A stretch of DNA of 64,000 nt from Merluccius polli. Lineage: Eukaryota; Chordata; Actinopteri; Gadiformes; Merlucciidae. Position 1 is the first letter of the stretch. Each line of letters opens with the position of its first letter. Location of the stretch: positions 203,501 through 267,500 of the forward strand of contig JAOPHQ010003981.1 in NCBI GenBank assembly GCA_030340625.1, read 5' to 3'. Under the pieces are notes generated by a model. The model was not told the origin of the DNA. It saw only the letters and a program-made list of their open reading frames with translations, and made no database searches. Positions 1 through 9,890 of this stretch are shown here, piece by piece. The position numbers and the translations under genes were made by a program.

Positions 1-179
1 AATAACTGAAATTCGTGCACGACCTCTACATCACTGTTCTCAGGCCGCGCCTCCTGTTCGCTGATTGGACCGCAGATTTTGGGGAAAAGAAATCGTTCTA
101 ACATAGTAGCATCGCCAAACCTTAGTACTGAGTGAAATGAAATTTGAGCGGAAGTACGTAGGTGGGCGGAGCCAGGCTA
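1..179. mobile_element. Palindromic MITE, copy 1, cut by window edge
   Basis: About 180 bp match the complete element at 23510-23721 with few differences. The right terminal inverted repeat is present (GCGGAAGTACG at about 149, ending in GCCAGGCTA at 179). The left terminus lies outside the window. There is no coding capacity, so this is a non-autonomous DNA element. Superfamily not determined. Confidence 0.75.
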
Positions 180-774
180 CTTCTTGTATGCCATCCTAAT
201 TATTTCAGTTTGATACTGCATATGCTTGACCTTTAATGCCATTATAGCCTGTCCAACAAAATCCTATGTGATTTGTTCAGATTATCTTGTGGTTCTTTGT
301 TGTCCTTGTTGGATAGACTTCTAAACGTATATATGATGTAAATTGTTAATTAAAAAACAACAAGCTATGAATCACTACAATTGTATTTGTCATAGTTGCC
401 ATAGCACAGTATCTTAAGTCTCTAGTACACATTGATCCACTCGCAGCACTTCGATCCTGTCCACATTTTCATTATACCTCCATGGTCGGTGACAGTTAAT
501 AACGGAGATTGCGCTGCCAGGTCGCTTCATTACAGCTAAATAACTAGGCTGTTGTCTGTTTGGTTTGGTTTGCAGATGCTTTCACATCAGCCTGCGGGTC
601 CGTACCCATACTGTAGCTGCCGCAGACATTGTAATCCTCGTCTCCACAGTATAAATGCCGGACCGTTTTAGTTTGAATCTTCATGAACCTGTGGTTTGGT
701 TTTTCGCTAATACTATTTGCCAAATGTCCATGCTGCAGGTATATAAGATGGAGTGGTATGAATATATAAGGTTC

Positions 775-783
<9 letters not shown>
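180..783. other. Non-coding stretch, nothing recognised
   Basis: I see no coding signal, RNA gene or repeat family here. The composition is AT-rich and unremarkable. Confidence 0.5.

Positions 784-825
<42 letters not shown>
784..825 (+). repeat. (GA)n microsatellite
   Basis: Uninterrupted GA dinucleotides for about 42 bp. The open frames crossing it (Arg-Glu or Ser-Leu repeats) come from the array. Confidence 0.95.
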
Positions 826-828
<3 letters not shown>

Positions 829-877
829 GCAAAAGCAAAAAGGCTACATGGAGATATCTCAGACACAAGAAGGCTAA

Positions 878-1160
878 TGTTACGACCCTGCTCAAGGGCA
901 ACAACATAAATTACTTAAACCAGATCTAGATGAGGAAATGAGAAACAAGTTTATTATAACCTGTACAAACATAGCTAACAAATAGTGCAAGCTGCCGCAG
1001 TCCAAAGTGGCAAGGACAAGAGCGAGAGTACAGCTCGAGAGGAGCTTTTATAGTCTTCCTGGTCAGGTGTTCCACAGGTGTTCCCCCTCAGGATGGCACA
1101 GTTCCAGGACACCTGAAACGACAACACAAACCCCACAACTAAAAGGACCTATTCGTAACA
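878..1160 (-). repeat. LTR (3' LTR) of minus-strand gypsy element
   Basis: The 283-bp block begins TGTTACGA and ends TCGTAACA, a perfect 8-bp terminal inverted repeat with the TG...CA ends usual for LTRs. Its first 200 bp recur at 4537-4735. A polypurine tract abuts it on the inner side and the pol remnant at 1276-2830 is on the minus strand, so this is the 3' LTR. ACAAGTTTATTATAACC on the + strand reads on the minus strand as an AT-rich TATAA-like stretch that could be its promoter (inference). Confidence 0.85.
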
Positions 1161-1171
1161 CCCCCACCCTT
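1161..1171 (-). other. Polypurine tract next to the 3' LTR
   Basis: On the minus strand AAGGGTGGGGG lies directly before the LTR end. A purine run at this place primes plus-strand DNA synthesis in LTR retrotransposons. It fixes the orientation of the element as minus. Confidence 0.75.
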
Positions 1172-1275
1172 AAAAGGGTTGCTCCCAGCAATCACTAATA
1201 ATTCAAATAAAGACAAAGTATTGTAATAAAGGCAACTTATGCTCTAAACAGTGTCAGCCAGCACCTTAAGGCAAC

Positions 1276-2830
1276 TTACGACCTGGACGAGGCATCAGCC
1301 AGAACGTTGTCCTTCCCATATATGGCAGATATGCTACAGAGAAAAAACAAAGGATTGTGGTTGGTATATAGCACAAGTGGCCTGCTAGTGGAAATGCAAA
1401 CTTCAAAGTGGGTCAAAGCAAGAACAAGGGCATGGGTTTCCTTCTCAATGGTGGAATAGTGCTTTTGATGGATATTAAACTTCTTGGAGAAGTAGCCCAC
1501 AGGATGCTCTACCCCCGCAGGTCCATCCTGGAGAAGGATGGACCTGAATCCATCATGTAGGGATGCTGCTTAATTGGAGCTGCATCTCCTACATCAATGT
1601 CATGCATGATAACATTGGTGCGGCTCGGAACATCAGAAAAGAGGTTTGCATATTGCCAAACTACTTGGACAATTTCAGCACACTTAGAAGGTGGCAAATA
1701 TGAAAGGTGCAGATTTAAATCAGCCAGTATCTTTGAGTTGGACAACCTACCCTGGAGAACCTCTTTTGGCACATCTGCACAGTCTACAACTATGTTAGGA
1801 TCATTAAATCATCCTCAATGGCCACAGTCAGTGCACCTACAGGCTTTACTTCTGGCAGACTAGCCTTAATCCTGTCACGGTAGGGTTTCAGCATATTCAC
1901 ATGACGCAACCTATGTCTTCCGCCTACGATCTGGGGTCTTTACCAAATGGTCACATTCACCAACTTTCCGTTTTGGTCCACCATATTTAGCTTGTAAAGC
2001 AGAACTAGGAAGGGGCAGGAGCACCAATAGAAGACTCTGTATTGGGCTTTTCTGTCATACCAGATCTTCATCTTATCCTGAGCCATTTCTAGATTCTCCT
2101 TAGAAAGTTCGCATGCCCTTCTGAGCCTGGCCCGGAAGTTACACACATACTCCCAACAGGTTAGTACGACAGGAGGTCTGATCACCCAACCACTTTTCTT
2201 TCAAAACCTTTAAAGGTCCCCTCACTGTATGGCCAAACACAAGCTCTACAGGACTAAACCCCAGGGTCTCCTTGGTTACCTCTCTGACTGCTGTAGAGGA
2301 ATGCCATCATCCCAGTCCCTTTCAAAACCCATACAGTAAGCCCTCAACATTGACTTGAGAGTTTGGTTGAACCTCTCAGATAAGGGACAATGCTGAATAC
2401 ACAACTGCTGCAACACCTGGGAAAAGAGGCGAGACATAAAATTAGAGCCTTGGTCAGACTAGATCACTCTGGGTAGGCTAAACAGCGAGAAAAACCTCGC
2501 ACATAGCAGGGGCAGTGATTTTCTGCAAGGGGAAGGCTTCAGGGAATCTAGTCACTGCACACATGATGGTCAGTATGTAGTGGTTCCCTGCCTTAGTGCG
2601 AGGAAGAGTACCAACACAGTTAATCAGGATTTGTACAAATGGTTCTCCAACAGCAGGAATAGGATGTAAAGGAGCTAACGGAATCTTCTGGTTTGGTTTA
2701 CCAGTAACCTGACAAACATGGCAAGACTTGCAATACTGAGTTACATCTGACTTCAAGCCAGGCCAACAGAAATGCCTTAACATAGAAGGATTATCAGTCA
2801 CATCGTGACTGATAAGACCCAATCAGGAAG
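1276..2830 (-). pseudogene. Degenerate gypsy pol with integrase before RT (Gmr1-like order)
   Basis: Read from 2830 down to 1276. The integrase zinc-binding part comes first (CKSCHVC near 2730), then the catalytic core (INCVGTLPRT, then VTRFPEAFPLQKITAP), then QSDQG-type and GHTVRGPLKVLKEKW stretches, then the C-terminal part (MAQDKMKIWYDRKAQY, RHVNMLKPYRDR). After a linker of about 60 residues comes the start of reverse transcriptase (LFSDVPSRTNVIMHDIDVG, APIKQHPY). A deletion near 1530-1550 then joins this to RNase H (GYFSKKFNIHQKHYSTIEKE, YTNHNPL, DNVLADASSR). The RT catalytic core is absent, frames are broken several times, and the first integrase Asp reads Asn (INCVG where DCVG is expected). 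Integrase upstream of RT is the unusual order known for the Gmr1 group of Ty3/gypsy elements in deuterostomes; ordinary gypsy has RT-RNase H-integrase. The element is dead. The family call rests on motif recall, not a database search. Confidence 0.85.
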
Positions 2831-3092
2831 CGAACGTGGGTGTCTGCATCATCGGTCTCTAAAATCTCTGTATCCGCCCGTCCAGACTAGTCCAGACTGA
2901 AATGCAACCCCAGAGTATTCAAAATTAAACGGGGTCAGCAGTGTTTTCAATAACCTCCGCTTTAGCAGTTCTAAAATGCCGGAGTAGTGTGTACAATAGG
3001 CATAAATGTAGCAAAAGTTATGCGTTTTTTTATGTGGATGTAGTCCAAGTCGCTGAGTGCAGTATCAATACTCAAGAGTAAACAATGAGTGA

Positions 3093-3105
3093 CCCCCCCC
3101 CCCCC
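3093..3105. repeat. Poly-C run
   Basis: Thirteen uninterrupted C residues. Confidence 0.9.
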
Positions 3106-3584
3106 TGGTACCTACCTATCCTTTGCTATTCCTAACTGTCTTCCGAGGCATGCCAGGCTCGGGGCCACTTTGAAAGCTAACATCAGCACCAATATTGTCC
3201 TGAACCGCTTACCCCCAACAGAGACTGTAGTCTCCACCTACGATTAGCCTAAAAAATAACAAAAGAAAAACAAGAAAAGAGCAAATCATAGGGAGGACTG
3301 ATTTCTAACTCCAGCTGGATCACTCCTACCTAACCCGGGAGATCCCCCAACTCAGACAAACCACACTCAAATGATCATACTCACCATGCGGTTAGCTTAG
3401 TTAGCTAACGCTGGGTTAGCACCTGGCGTTAGCTACCCCAACTAGAGGGAGAGGGCCCAATGCAGCTCCAGCACTTCACTAAAACAAACAAGAAGATTAT
3501 GATCTTTACAAACCTAGGGGACAATACACCGAAAACATACAACTCCTCCAGACCAGATTCCGGAAGAGCCCTCAATATGTTAAT

Positions 3585-4190
3585 GTGTATCACCTGAAGC
3601 TCATTATCAACAAGACTGAGTTCCTTTTCGTGCTGGGGAAGCACTGCCCTCACATGGACCTACTGGTCACTGTCGAGGACGTTGCAGTATGTCTTTCACC
3701 AACTGCGAGGAACCTCAGCGTGGTACTGGACAATCAACTGCACTGCACAGCCAACATCACCGCGGTGACCTGATCCTGCAGATTTGCTCTCTACAACATC
3801 TGCAGGATCCGGCCCTTTCTCACGAGGAAAGCAGCACAGCTCTTGGTCCAAGCGCCCGTCATCTCCCGCCTCGACTACTGCAACTCCCTCCTGGCTGGAC
3901 TCCCTGCCTCCGCGATCAAACATTTGCAGCATCTCCAGAACGCTGCAGCACGACTCGTGTTCAACCTACCGAAGTTCTCCCATGTGACCTCCCTCTTCCG
4001 TGATCTCCACTGGCTCCCTGTAGCGTCTCGCATCAGATTCAAGACGATGGTACTGACCTACAAGGCTGTCAACAGAACCGCCCCGACCTACCTCCAAGTG
4101 TTAGTCAGACCCCACGCCCCGGCTAGAGCCCTCCACTCAACTACCTTAGCTGTCCGGCTGGTTCCGGCAGCTTCCGCAAGACACTCATGA
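3585..4190 (+). pseudogene. L2-like LINE reverse transcriptase, C-terminal part
   Basis: The frame shifts between segments but reads as the thumb and tail of an L2/Rex-type LINE polymerase: LSPTARNLSVVLDNQL, then SCRFALYNICRIRPFLTRK, then VISRLDYCNSLLAGLP, LQHLQNAAARLVFNLPK, HVTSLFRDLHWLPVASRIRF and KTMVLTYKAVNRTAPTYL. These blocks appear in the order known for teleost L2-type elements. A TGA stop interrupts after the ANITAVT segment, and at least one frame change is needed, so it is not functional. The YxDD catalytic region and the endonuclease are missing, consistent with 5' truncation during target-primed integration. It is followed by the LINE 3' tail at 4470-4536. Confidence 0.85.
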
Positions 4191-4536
4191 CCCACCTGTT
4201 CAGAGTTCACCTGGACTCTGCTTAGCCTCCTTCCTCTACTACTCTCCCCCTCCCCTAAAAAAACCCACAAAAAAACCCTTAAACACTTCTTGTATGTTCG
4301 TATGTCCTGGCACTTACATTAGTATCTTAGCACTTAGCATCTTACCCTAGCTATCTGTGTTGTATACTAGCAATAGGTTAACTTAGCAATTGAGAGAGCT
4401 TGAAACTTGTTCTATTGACATCCTTACTGTACTGACAGCGATATATTGTTGCACTTTCTGCTGACAAATGTACTTATTGTAAGTTGCTTTGGACAAAAGC
4501 GTCTGCTAAATGGCCTAAATGTAATGTAAATGTAAA
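4191..4536 (+). mobile_element. 3' UTR and tail of the L2-like LINE
   Basis: The sequence ends with the teleost L2/SINE-type tail (TTGCTTTGGACAAAAGCGTC, then TGCTAAATGGCCTAAATG) followed by short TGTAAA repeats. This tail is recognised by the LINE reverse transcriptase. The tail abuts an LTR end at 4537 with no spacer. Confidence 0.8.
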
Positions 4537-4735
4537 TGTTACGACCTGGCTCAAGGGCAACAACATAAAGGAATTAAACCAGATCAAGATGAGGAAATGA
4601 GAAACAAGTTTATTATAACCTACATAGCAAACAAACATAGCTAACAGATAGTGCAAGCTGCCGCTGTCCAAAGCTGCAAGGACAAGAGAGAGAGTACAGA
4701 GGTGGAGGAGGAGCTTTTATAGTCTTCCTGGTCAG
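4537..4735 (-). repeat. Truncated second gypsy LTR
   Basis: It starts TGTTACGACC and matches 878-1076 closely, with a few substitutions and short indels, up to TCTTCCTGGTCAGG, after which similarity stops. The other LTR terminus is missing, so target-site duplications cannot be checked. It is either the 5' LTR of the same element or part of a separate insertion. Confidence 0.8.
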
Positions 4736-5375
4736 GCAGATGGAGCGGGAGCAGAGAGGTTTTATTTGTTTGGGAGGAACAACTGACGTAGATTTTTTTT
4801 AATGATTGGTTTGTGTACATAAGACCCTAAATTACATAGTTAGAAGGCTATTGTGGATTTGGGTTTCCAGTGGCTTTAAGAATTAGATGTGTTTTATTAT
4901 AGCCTAGGTCTACACCGATTGTATTCGTTATTTATGTTCACATGCAAATGCCTCTTTACTTTGTCGTTGTAATATTTCAGCTGGTCTGTTTTCTGTTCAA
5001 CGTTTTGTCTCAATAAAGAGTCAAACATATGCATTTGGTTGTTTGGTTCATTAATCCAAATGCATTACCGATATTAGGCTGCACTCACCTATATGCTGAA
5101 AAGGTTGGCAACAAGTTAGGCAAATTATTGGATTAAATAAATAACAACTTTTTATGGTTGTCCGCAAATCTACTTCATATGGAACAAAATGATTAATAAC
5201 AAAGCTATTGTAGTTTTCAGCAACACACTCAATGCAGCAACGCACAAAGCTAGGTCCTCAACTTGCTCTGCCATCGCAACTAATAATATAATAGTCTAAT
5301 ATTAGCCTTAATTTAGACTATGGTTAATAACTATGTTTGGGAAAGCCTTAGAAAAATCTGCCCAACAGGGCAGGA
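4736..5375. other. Non-coding stretch, nothing recognised
   Basis: AT-rich sequence without a recognisable gene, RNA or repeat family. Confidence 0.5.
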
Positions 5376-5401
5376 GGGGGGGGGGGGGGGGGGGGGGGGG
5401 G
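5376..5401. repeat. Poly-G tract
   Basis: Twenty-six consecutive G residues on the + strand. The exact length may be unreliable, because homopolymers of this kind are a common sequencing and assembly problem. Confidence 0.9.
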
Positions 5402-5512
5402 ACCATGTATGTTCACGTCCTCGTGAACTGTACCAACTAGGTCTGCCTCTGGTTCACTAGCACATCCAGCTGCTTTACTTTCTCAACTTGGAATTTCCAT
5501 TGCTTATAATAA

Positions 5513-5546
<34 letters not shown>

Positions 5547-5642
5547 ACACGCACGCATGTGTGTGTCTGTGTGTGTGTGTGTGTGTATGTGTGTGTGTGT
5601 GTGTGTGTGCATGTTAGTGTGTGTGTGTGTGTGTGTGTGTGT
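5513..5642 (+). repeat. Interrupted (GT)n microsatellite
   Basis: GT dinucleotides with interruptions (GCACACGCACGCATG, GTATG, GCATGTTA) over about 130 bp. Confidence 0.95.
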
Positions 5643-5887
5643 GATGCATAGTTAACATGCCCTTGCTGCCCTGCCCTGTGCGATCAATCTATTCAGGAAG
5701 TGTTAGATTAGCCCCGCCCTTCTGCTGTGCCTAAACGAATGAATATTAAAGAGGCATTGATTAAGGCTTTGCCACTGGCCAGTCATTACTTACAACTAAC
5801 CCCCCCCGCTCACATTCTCCCCATCTATCTATCCGTCCATCTCTTCCTCACAATTTTTTCTTCCCAACTATCACTTCCCTCTAAACA

Positions 5888-5898
5888 TGAGAGAGAGA

Positions 5899-5950
<52 letters not shown>

Positions 5951-6040
5951 CAGAGAGAGACAGAGAGAGGGAGAGAGAGTGAGAGACAGAGAGAGGGAGG
6001 GAGAGAGAGAGAGGGAGTGAGAGACAGAGAGAGTGAGAGA
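5888..6040 (+). repeat. (GA)n array with GACA and GGGA interruptions
   Basis: About 150 bp of purine-rich dinucleotide repeat directly before duplicated unit A1. Confidence 0.95.
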
Positions 6041-6240
6041 GATGTTGCAATTTACCTTTACTTCTGAGCGCATTGATTTTGTCATAAAGAAAAGCTGTTC
6101 CCCCAGCTATTTATTTTAGATATTTTTTTCGCCACCTGCATTCATTCCATTTCTGTCAATCTACCAATCCTAAAATGGTATCCACAACACGACACACATC
6201 GACAGACCTACATTTCCCTCACACAAGACCCATCCAATCC

Positions 6241-6315
6241 TGGCTTCTAATCAGTGGTATTATTTCAATGGAGCTGTCAACTTACTTAGACATCCCTTTA
6301 ATAGGCAGGCTGATA

Positions 6316-6371
<56 letters not shown>

Positions 6372-6434
6372 CTGACCTTGGTGGCCGGTGATGGTGAGGT
6401 GGGAAGATTTAGGGATGATCTGCTCTGAGAGGCT
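6241..6434 (+). repeat. Segmental duplication unit B, partial copy 1
   Basis: TTCTAATCAGTGGTATTATT through a (CA)n array at 6316-6370 to GATGATCTGCTCTGAGAGGC matches 9752-9950. It interrupts unit A1 at the point where A2 is continuous (ACCCGACTGCAGC, about 8512). Confidence 0.85.
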
Positions 6435-6742
6435 AGACGGAACCGCCATTCAACCGTTGCATATATGTATTATACTAACCAATGGATATATTTAAAAAGA
6501 GCTTAGTTGATTGGATCACATGATTACGAGATGTCAATTATTTACACCGTTCTGCTGTCATAGCGACATTGTTGCTGTGATGCTGTCCTTAATGATGTGG
6601 TCTCAAACAACTCCCTGAACGACATCACCAAAAAAGGCAGCAAGATTATTTGAAGGTGAGGGAAGGGAAGGGAGGGGAGGGAGGGAGGGAGGGGGGCTAA
6701 GGGAGTGAAGTTCAACTGTGTTTGGTTGTTCAGTGTGTTTAA

Positions 6743-7230
6743 AGGCACACTATGCAACTTTTGTACCTTAATATAACAGCTTCAAAGTCATTTCGATGGT
6801 AAACAAACTCGTAGTATAGCGAATCATCCCGGTAGCAGCGCTGGTGAGGGTCGCCGCTGGCAGAACCAGCCATGCAAGTCTGAAGACGGCGCCCCCGACA
6901 AGTCTCGCGAGAATCACGAATTGCTTTACGGCACGACGTCACATACATCAGCGACATAAGAAGCAGCCTCAGTGGAAGATGCTAGCAGGCATTCACCTGA
7001 AACATTACCTGGTCAGTAGACATCTTTTGCCTGTTGGATGTCCGGCATTTCCATCCTACTGAACATGTACCGGTATACAGGGGGGAGGGGCTCAGGCCGT
7101 GAGTGCAGAGACGTAGAGCCGTAAACGGCTCTGGCGAGTGGAATTTACGACAGTTAACGTTAAATACAAGTACTCCGCAGCGACTGAGGGGTCGCTGTTT
7201 GACCAAACCAGAAAACTGCATAGTATGCCT
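6743..7230. mobile_element. TTAA-target MITE in unit A1
   Basis: The termini are AGGCACACTATGCAACTTT and, inverted, AGGCATACTATGCAGTTTT. TTAA lies on both sides (6739-6742 and 7231-7234). The length is 488 bp with no transposase. A TTAA target is typical of piggyBac and Kolobok; the AGG terminus fits Kolobok better, but this is inference. Confidence 0.85.
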
Positions 7231-7440
7231 TTAAAGATTTTTTTAAGGGTCATCTTCAAAGTTTTTGGCCATTAAAGTGTGTTAAAACGATCTTTAAAGA
7301 AATATGTGCCGGGGAAAGTTCTTAGAGCAGGAAATTGTTCAGTCAACAAATTATGACCTTGTATTGTCATATGTCGCTTTGATCGGTCGATTAATACAAA
7401 AACATTACAATTTTCGTTTGGATAGGCAGACGAGTGGAGT

Positions 7441-7490
7441 GTGTGTGTGTGTGCGTGCGTGTGTGCGTGCCTGTGCATGTGTGTGTGTGT
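7441..7490 (+). repeat. Imperfect (GT)n
   Basis: GT array with GC interruptions at the end of unit A1. The equivalent array in A2 is at 9244-9270. Confidence 0.9.
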
Positions 7491-7581
7491 AATAGTCCAG
7501 TGAGCCCCAAGCCAACAGGTGTAAAGCAATCTATGGAGGGCCTCCCAGGCTCCTGACACACATGCGGGACCCCAGGCACTA

Positions 7582-7600
7582 GGGGGGGGGGGGGGGGGGG
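7582..7600. repeat. Poly-G tract
   Basis: Nineteen consecutive G residues. Confidence 0.9.
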
Positions 7601-8094
7601 TGCATCTGTGATGGAGGTGAAAGGAAAGTAGGGAGAGCTATAGTCCAGAGACGGTGTGGAGAAGGAGGAGATGGAGGAGGAGGTGGGGGAGGAGGAGGTG
7701 TGGATGGCGATGGAACGCAGGCTATGGTTATCTCCATGACACACAATAGGGCTTTGTCTCTGGTGCGACATTACTCATCCTGGGCTGAGAGAAATCTACC
7801 AGCGAGAGAAAGAGAGAGAGGGGGGGGAAGGGAGAGAGACAGAGAGAGGGAGGGAGAGAGAGAAATAATAGGATAAATGATGGATGGACCATACGTTTCG
7901 CACGGGTATCAGGACAGGGTTTAGGCATCACAGAGGTTTTTATCAGATTGCAACACGTCCTCCAGGAAGCCTGGCTCTCCAGATGTCAGGGTCTGTGTTA
8001 AAGGATGGACTAAAGTCATGAATATGGAGAAACATATATCTTGATTATTTATCAAATGTTGCTACCTGTTCACTACATGTGGATCCTTTCTCTC
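7601..8094. other. Non-coding, purine-rich
   Basis: GGAGGAGG-type purine stretches near 7655-7705 and GAGA near 7805-7865. No gene is recognised. Confidence 0.5.
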
Positions 8095-8111
8095 TGTCTC
8101 TCTTGCACAAG

Positions 8112-8229
8112 CACATGCAGGCACGCACATGCACGCATGCATGCACGCATGCACGCACACACACGCACACACACACACACGTACATGCACGCATTCACAG
8201 GCACACACATACACACAGACACAGACACA
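8112..8229 (+). repeat. Imperfect CA/GCATGCACGC array
   Basis: A mixture of CA dinucleotides and a GCATGCATGCACGCATGC core, which is self-complementary and alternates purine and pyrimidine, so it could adopt Z-DNA or a cruciform. Confidence 0.85.
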
Positions 8230-8264
8230 AAATACATACAATTCGTACATCCATGAACAAAGTT

Positions 8265-9243
8265 TTGTTGCAATTTATCTTTTTCTTCTGAGTCCATCGA
8301 TTTTGTCATCAGAGAAGCTGTTAGCCAAGCTATTTATTTTCTATTTATTTTAGCTATTTTTTTTCCGCCTGTGTTCATTCTGTTTCTGTCAATCTTTTCT
8401 CAGGCAAAACGAATCCTAAGATAGTAATAGACAACACGACACACACAACAACAGATCTACATTAACCTCACAGTCCCGAGTCCCATCCAATCGAAACTAA
8501 CACATGCATACACCCGACTGCAGCTTCAACCGTTGCATATATGCATTATAATAACTAGTATGTAAGTTGTACTGCATTTTGAGTCGGTTGTTCTGTGTGT
8601 TTAAAGGCCCCTTGAAGCGGAAGTCCAAGTGCTATTTGATTCTGCATATTTATGTATTTCCGGTAAAAACACAAAGCTAGGGAGGGACTTGTCTCTGATA
8701 TTGATTGGCGTTTACAGTAGCCAATAGCCCTGAATGTGCTGCCAGATTGACAGTAGCTAGCAGCTCAACATGGAAAGCCATGACAACAGCCTGCTCTCTG
8801 TTGTGGAGGACTTCTCGCCACTTACTGGACGAATCAGACAGGAAGAGAAAAGATAGCGATTTTAACGTTAAAATAATCAAAAATGGCTTGAATTTTGAAT
8901 TGTACTTTGAATTGAATGTTTTTTTACATATATATGACATATAACAAGAGATAAATTAACAATTAAAACAGGGACAAAGGATTAACTAGGAAAATGTATA
9001 GTTCATTAACATGGGGCCTTTTAAGTTTCAAAGTGTGTTAAATGAAAATGAAAAAATCTCTGGAAAATAACGATTTCCCTTCTGATTTGCCAGGGAAAGT
9101 TGAAACACTTCTCAGAGCAGGAAATTATTCAGTCGACAAATTATTACCTTGTGCTGTCAGATGTCTCCTGCTTTGATCGCTCGATTATTACAAAAAAAAG
9201 TCAATTTTCGTTTCGATAGGAAAACCATGCCAGACGAGTGGAA
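8265..9243 (+). repeat. Segmental duplication unit A, copy 2
   Basis: Homologous to 6043-7440 in three collinear blocks (see that entry). It lacks the unit-B insert and carries a different MITE (8605-9020) at the site where A1 has its own. Confidence 0.8.
8605..9020. mobile_element. Second TTAA-target MITE, in unit A2
   Basis: The ends are AGGCCCCTTGAAG and, inverted, AAGGCCCCATG, flanked by TTAA at 8601-8604 and 9021-9024. The 416-bp interior shares no obvious similarity with the element in A1. The terminal inverted repeats are short and imperfect. Confidence 0.6.
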
Positions 9244-9274
<31 letters not shown>

Positions 9275-9295
9275 GGGGGGGGGGGGGGGGGGGGG
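9244..9295 (+). repeat. (GT)n followed by poly-G
   Basis: About 27 bp of GT, then GA, then 23 consecutive G. On the minus strand this is a C run followed by CA repeats, an arrangement that recurs elsewhere in the window. Confidence 0.9.
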
Positions 9296-9751
9296 TGAAG
9301 TGTAGAATACACAGACAAGCCAATGTGTCCCAGAGAGAGAAGAGAGAGAGAGGGCAACAAAAGAGTGGTGTTTAACAAGCCCAATTTCACCTTTTTTCCA
9401 TTACTTCTTCATTCTTCAACTCCTTTCTTCTCTTATTCTGTCTGTTTACCCTCTGCTGCAGCCAAAATAGTGATTTATAAGCATGGCTGCCTCATCAAAT
9501 AGGGCCTTTTGTCCCATATCTCTCTCTCTCTCTCTCTCTCTCTCCCCCCATAATAACACCTTGGAAAGCTTCAAACACATCACAACTCAAACACATGCAC
9601 ACAAACAAACCTAAAAATCAAAATCAAACACCTATGCCCATCTCCCTATGCAGTCCTTGAGTCGGTATACACAAATAGCTCTCTCTCTCTCTCTCGCTCT
9701 TTCACATATAAGCACACACAACCCAGTAACACAATGTGTGTTTGCTGTGCC

Positions 9752-9826
9752 TGGATTCTAATCAGTGGTATTATTTCAATGGAGCTGTCAACTTACTTTG
9801 ACATCCCTTTAATAGGCAGGCTGATA

Positions 9827-9890
<64 letters not shown>

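Larger units (their letters stand above)
878..3060 (-). mobile_element. Gypsy LTR retrotransposon remnant
   Basis: The unit comprises the 3' LTR (878-1160), polypurine tract, RNase H, truncated RT and integrase, in minus orientation. Upstream of the integrase (above about 2830) no gag, protease or primer-binding site is recognisable; 2860-3060 resembles the end of an unrelated GC-richer MITE. The right-hand boundary is therefore uncertain. A second, truncated LTR lies at 4537-4735, separated by LINE sequence. Confidence 0.75.
6043..7440 (+). repeat. Segmental duplication unit A, copy 1
   Basis: Three blocks match copy 2 (8265-9243) in the same order: 6043-6240 (TTGCAATTTA, GATTTTGTCAT, CACGACACACA), 6445-6475 (AACCGTTGCATATATG) and 7235-7440 (GAGCAGGAAATT, ATTTTCGTTT, GACGAGTGGA). 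Identity by eye is roughly 80%. Copy 1 is enlarged by a unit-B fragment (6241-6434) and a MITE (6743-7230). No coding function is visible. Confidence 0.8.
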
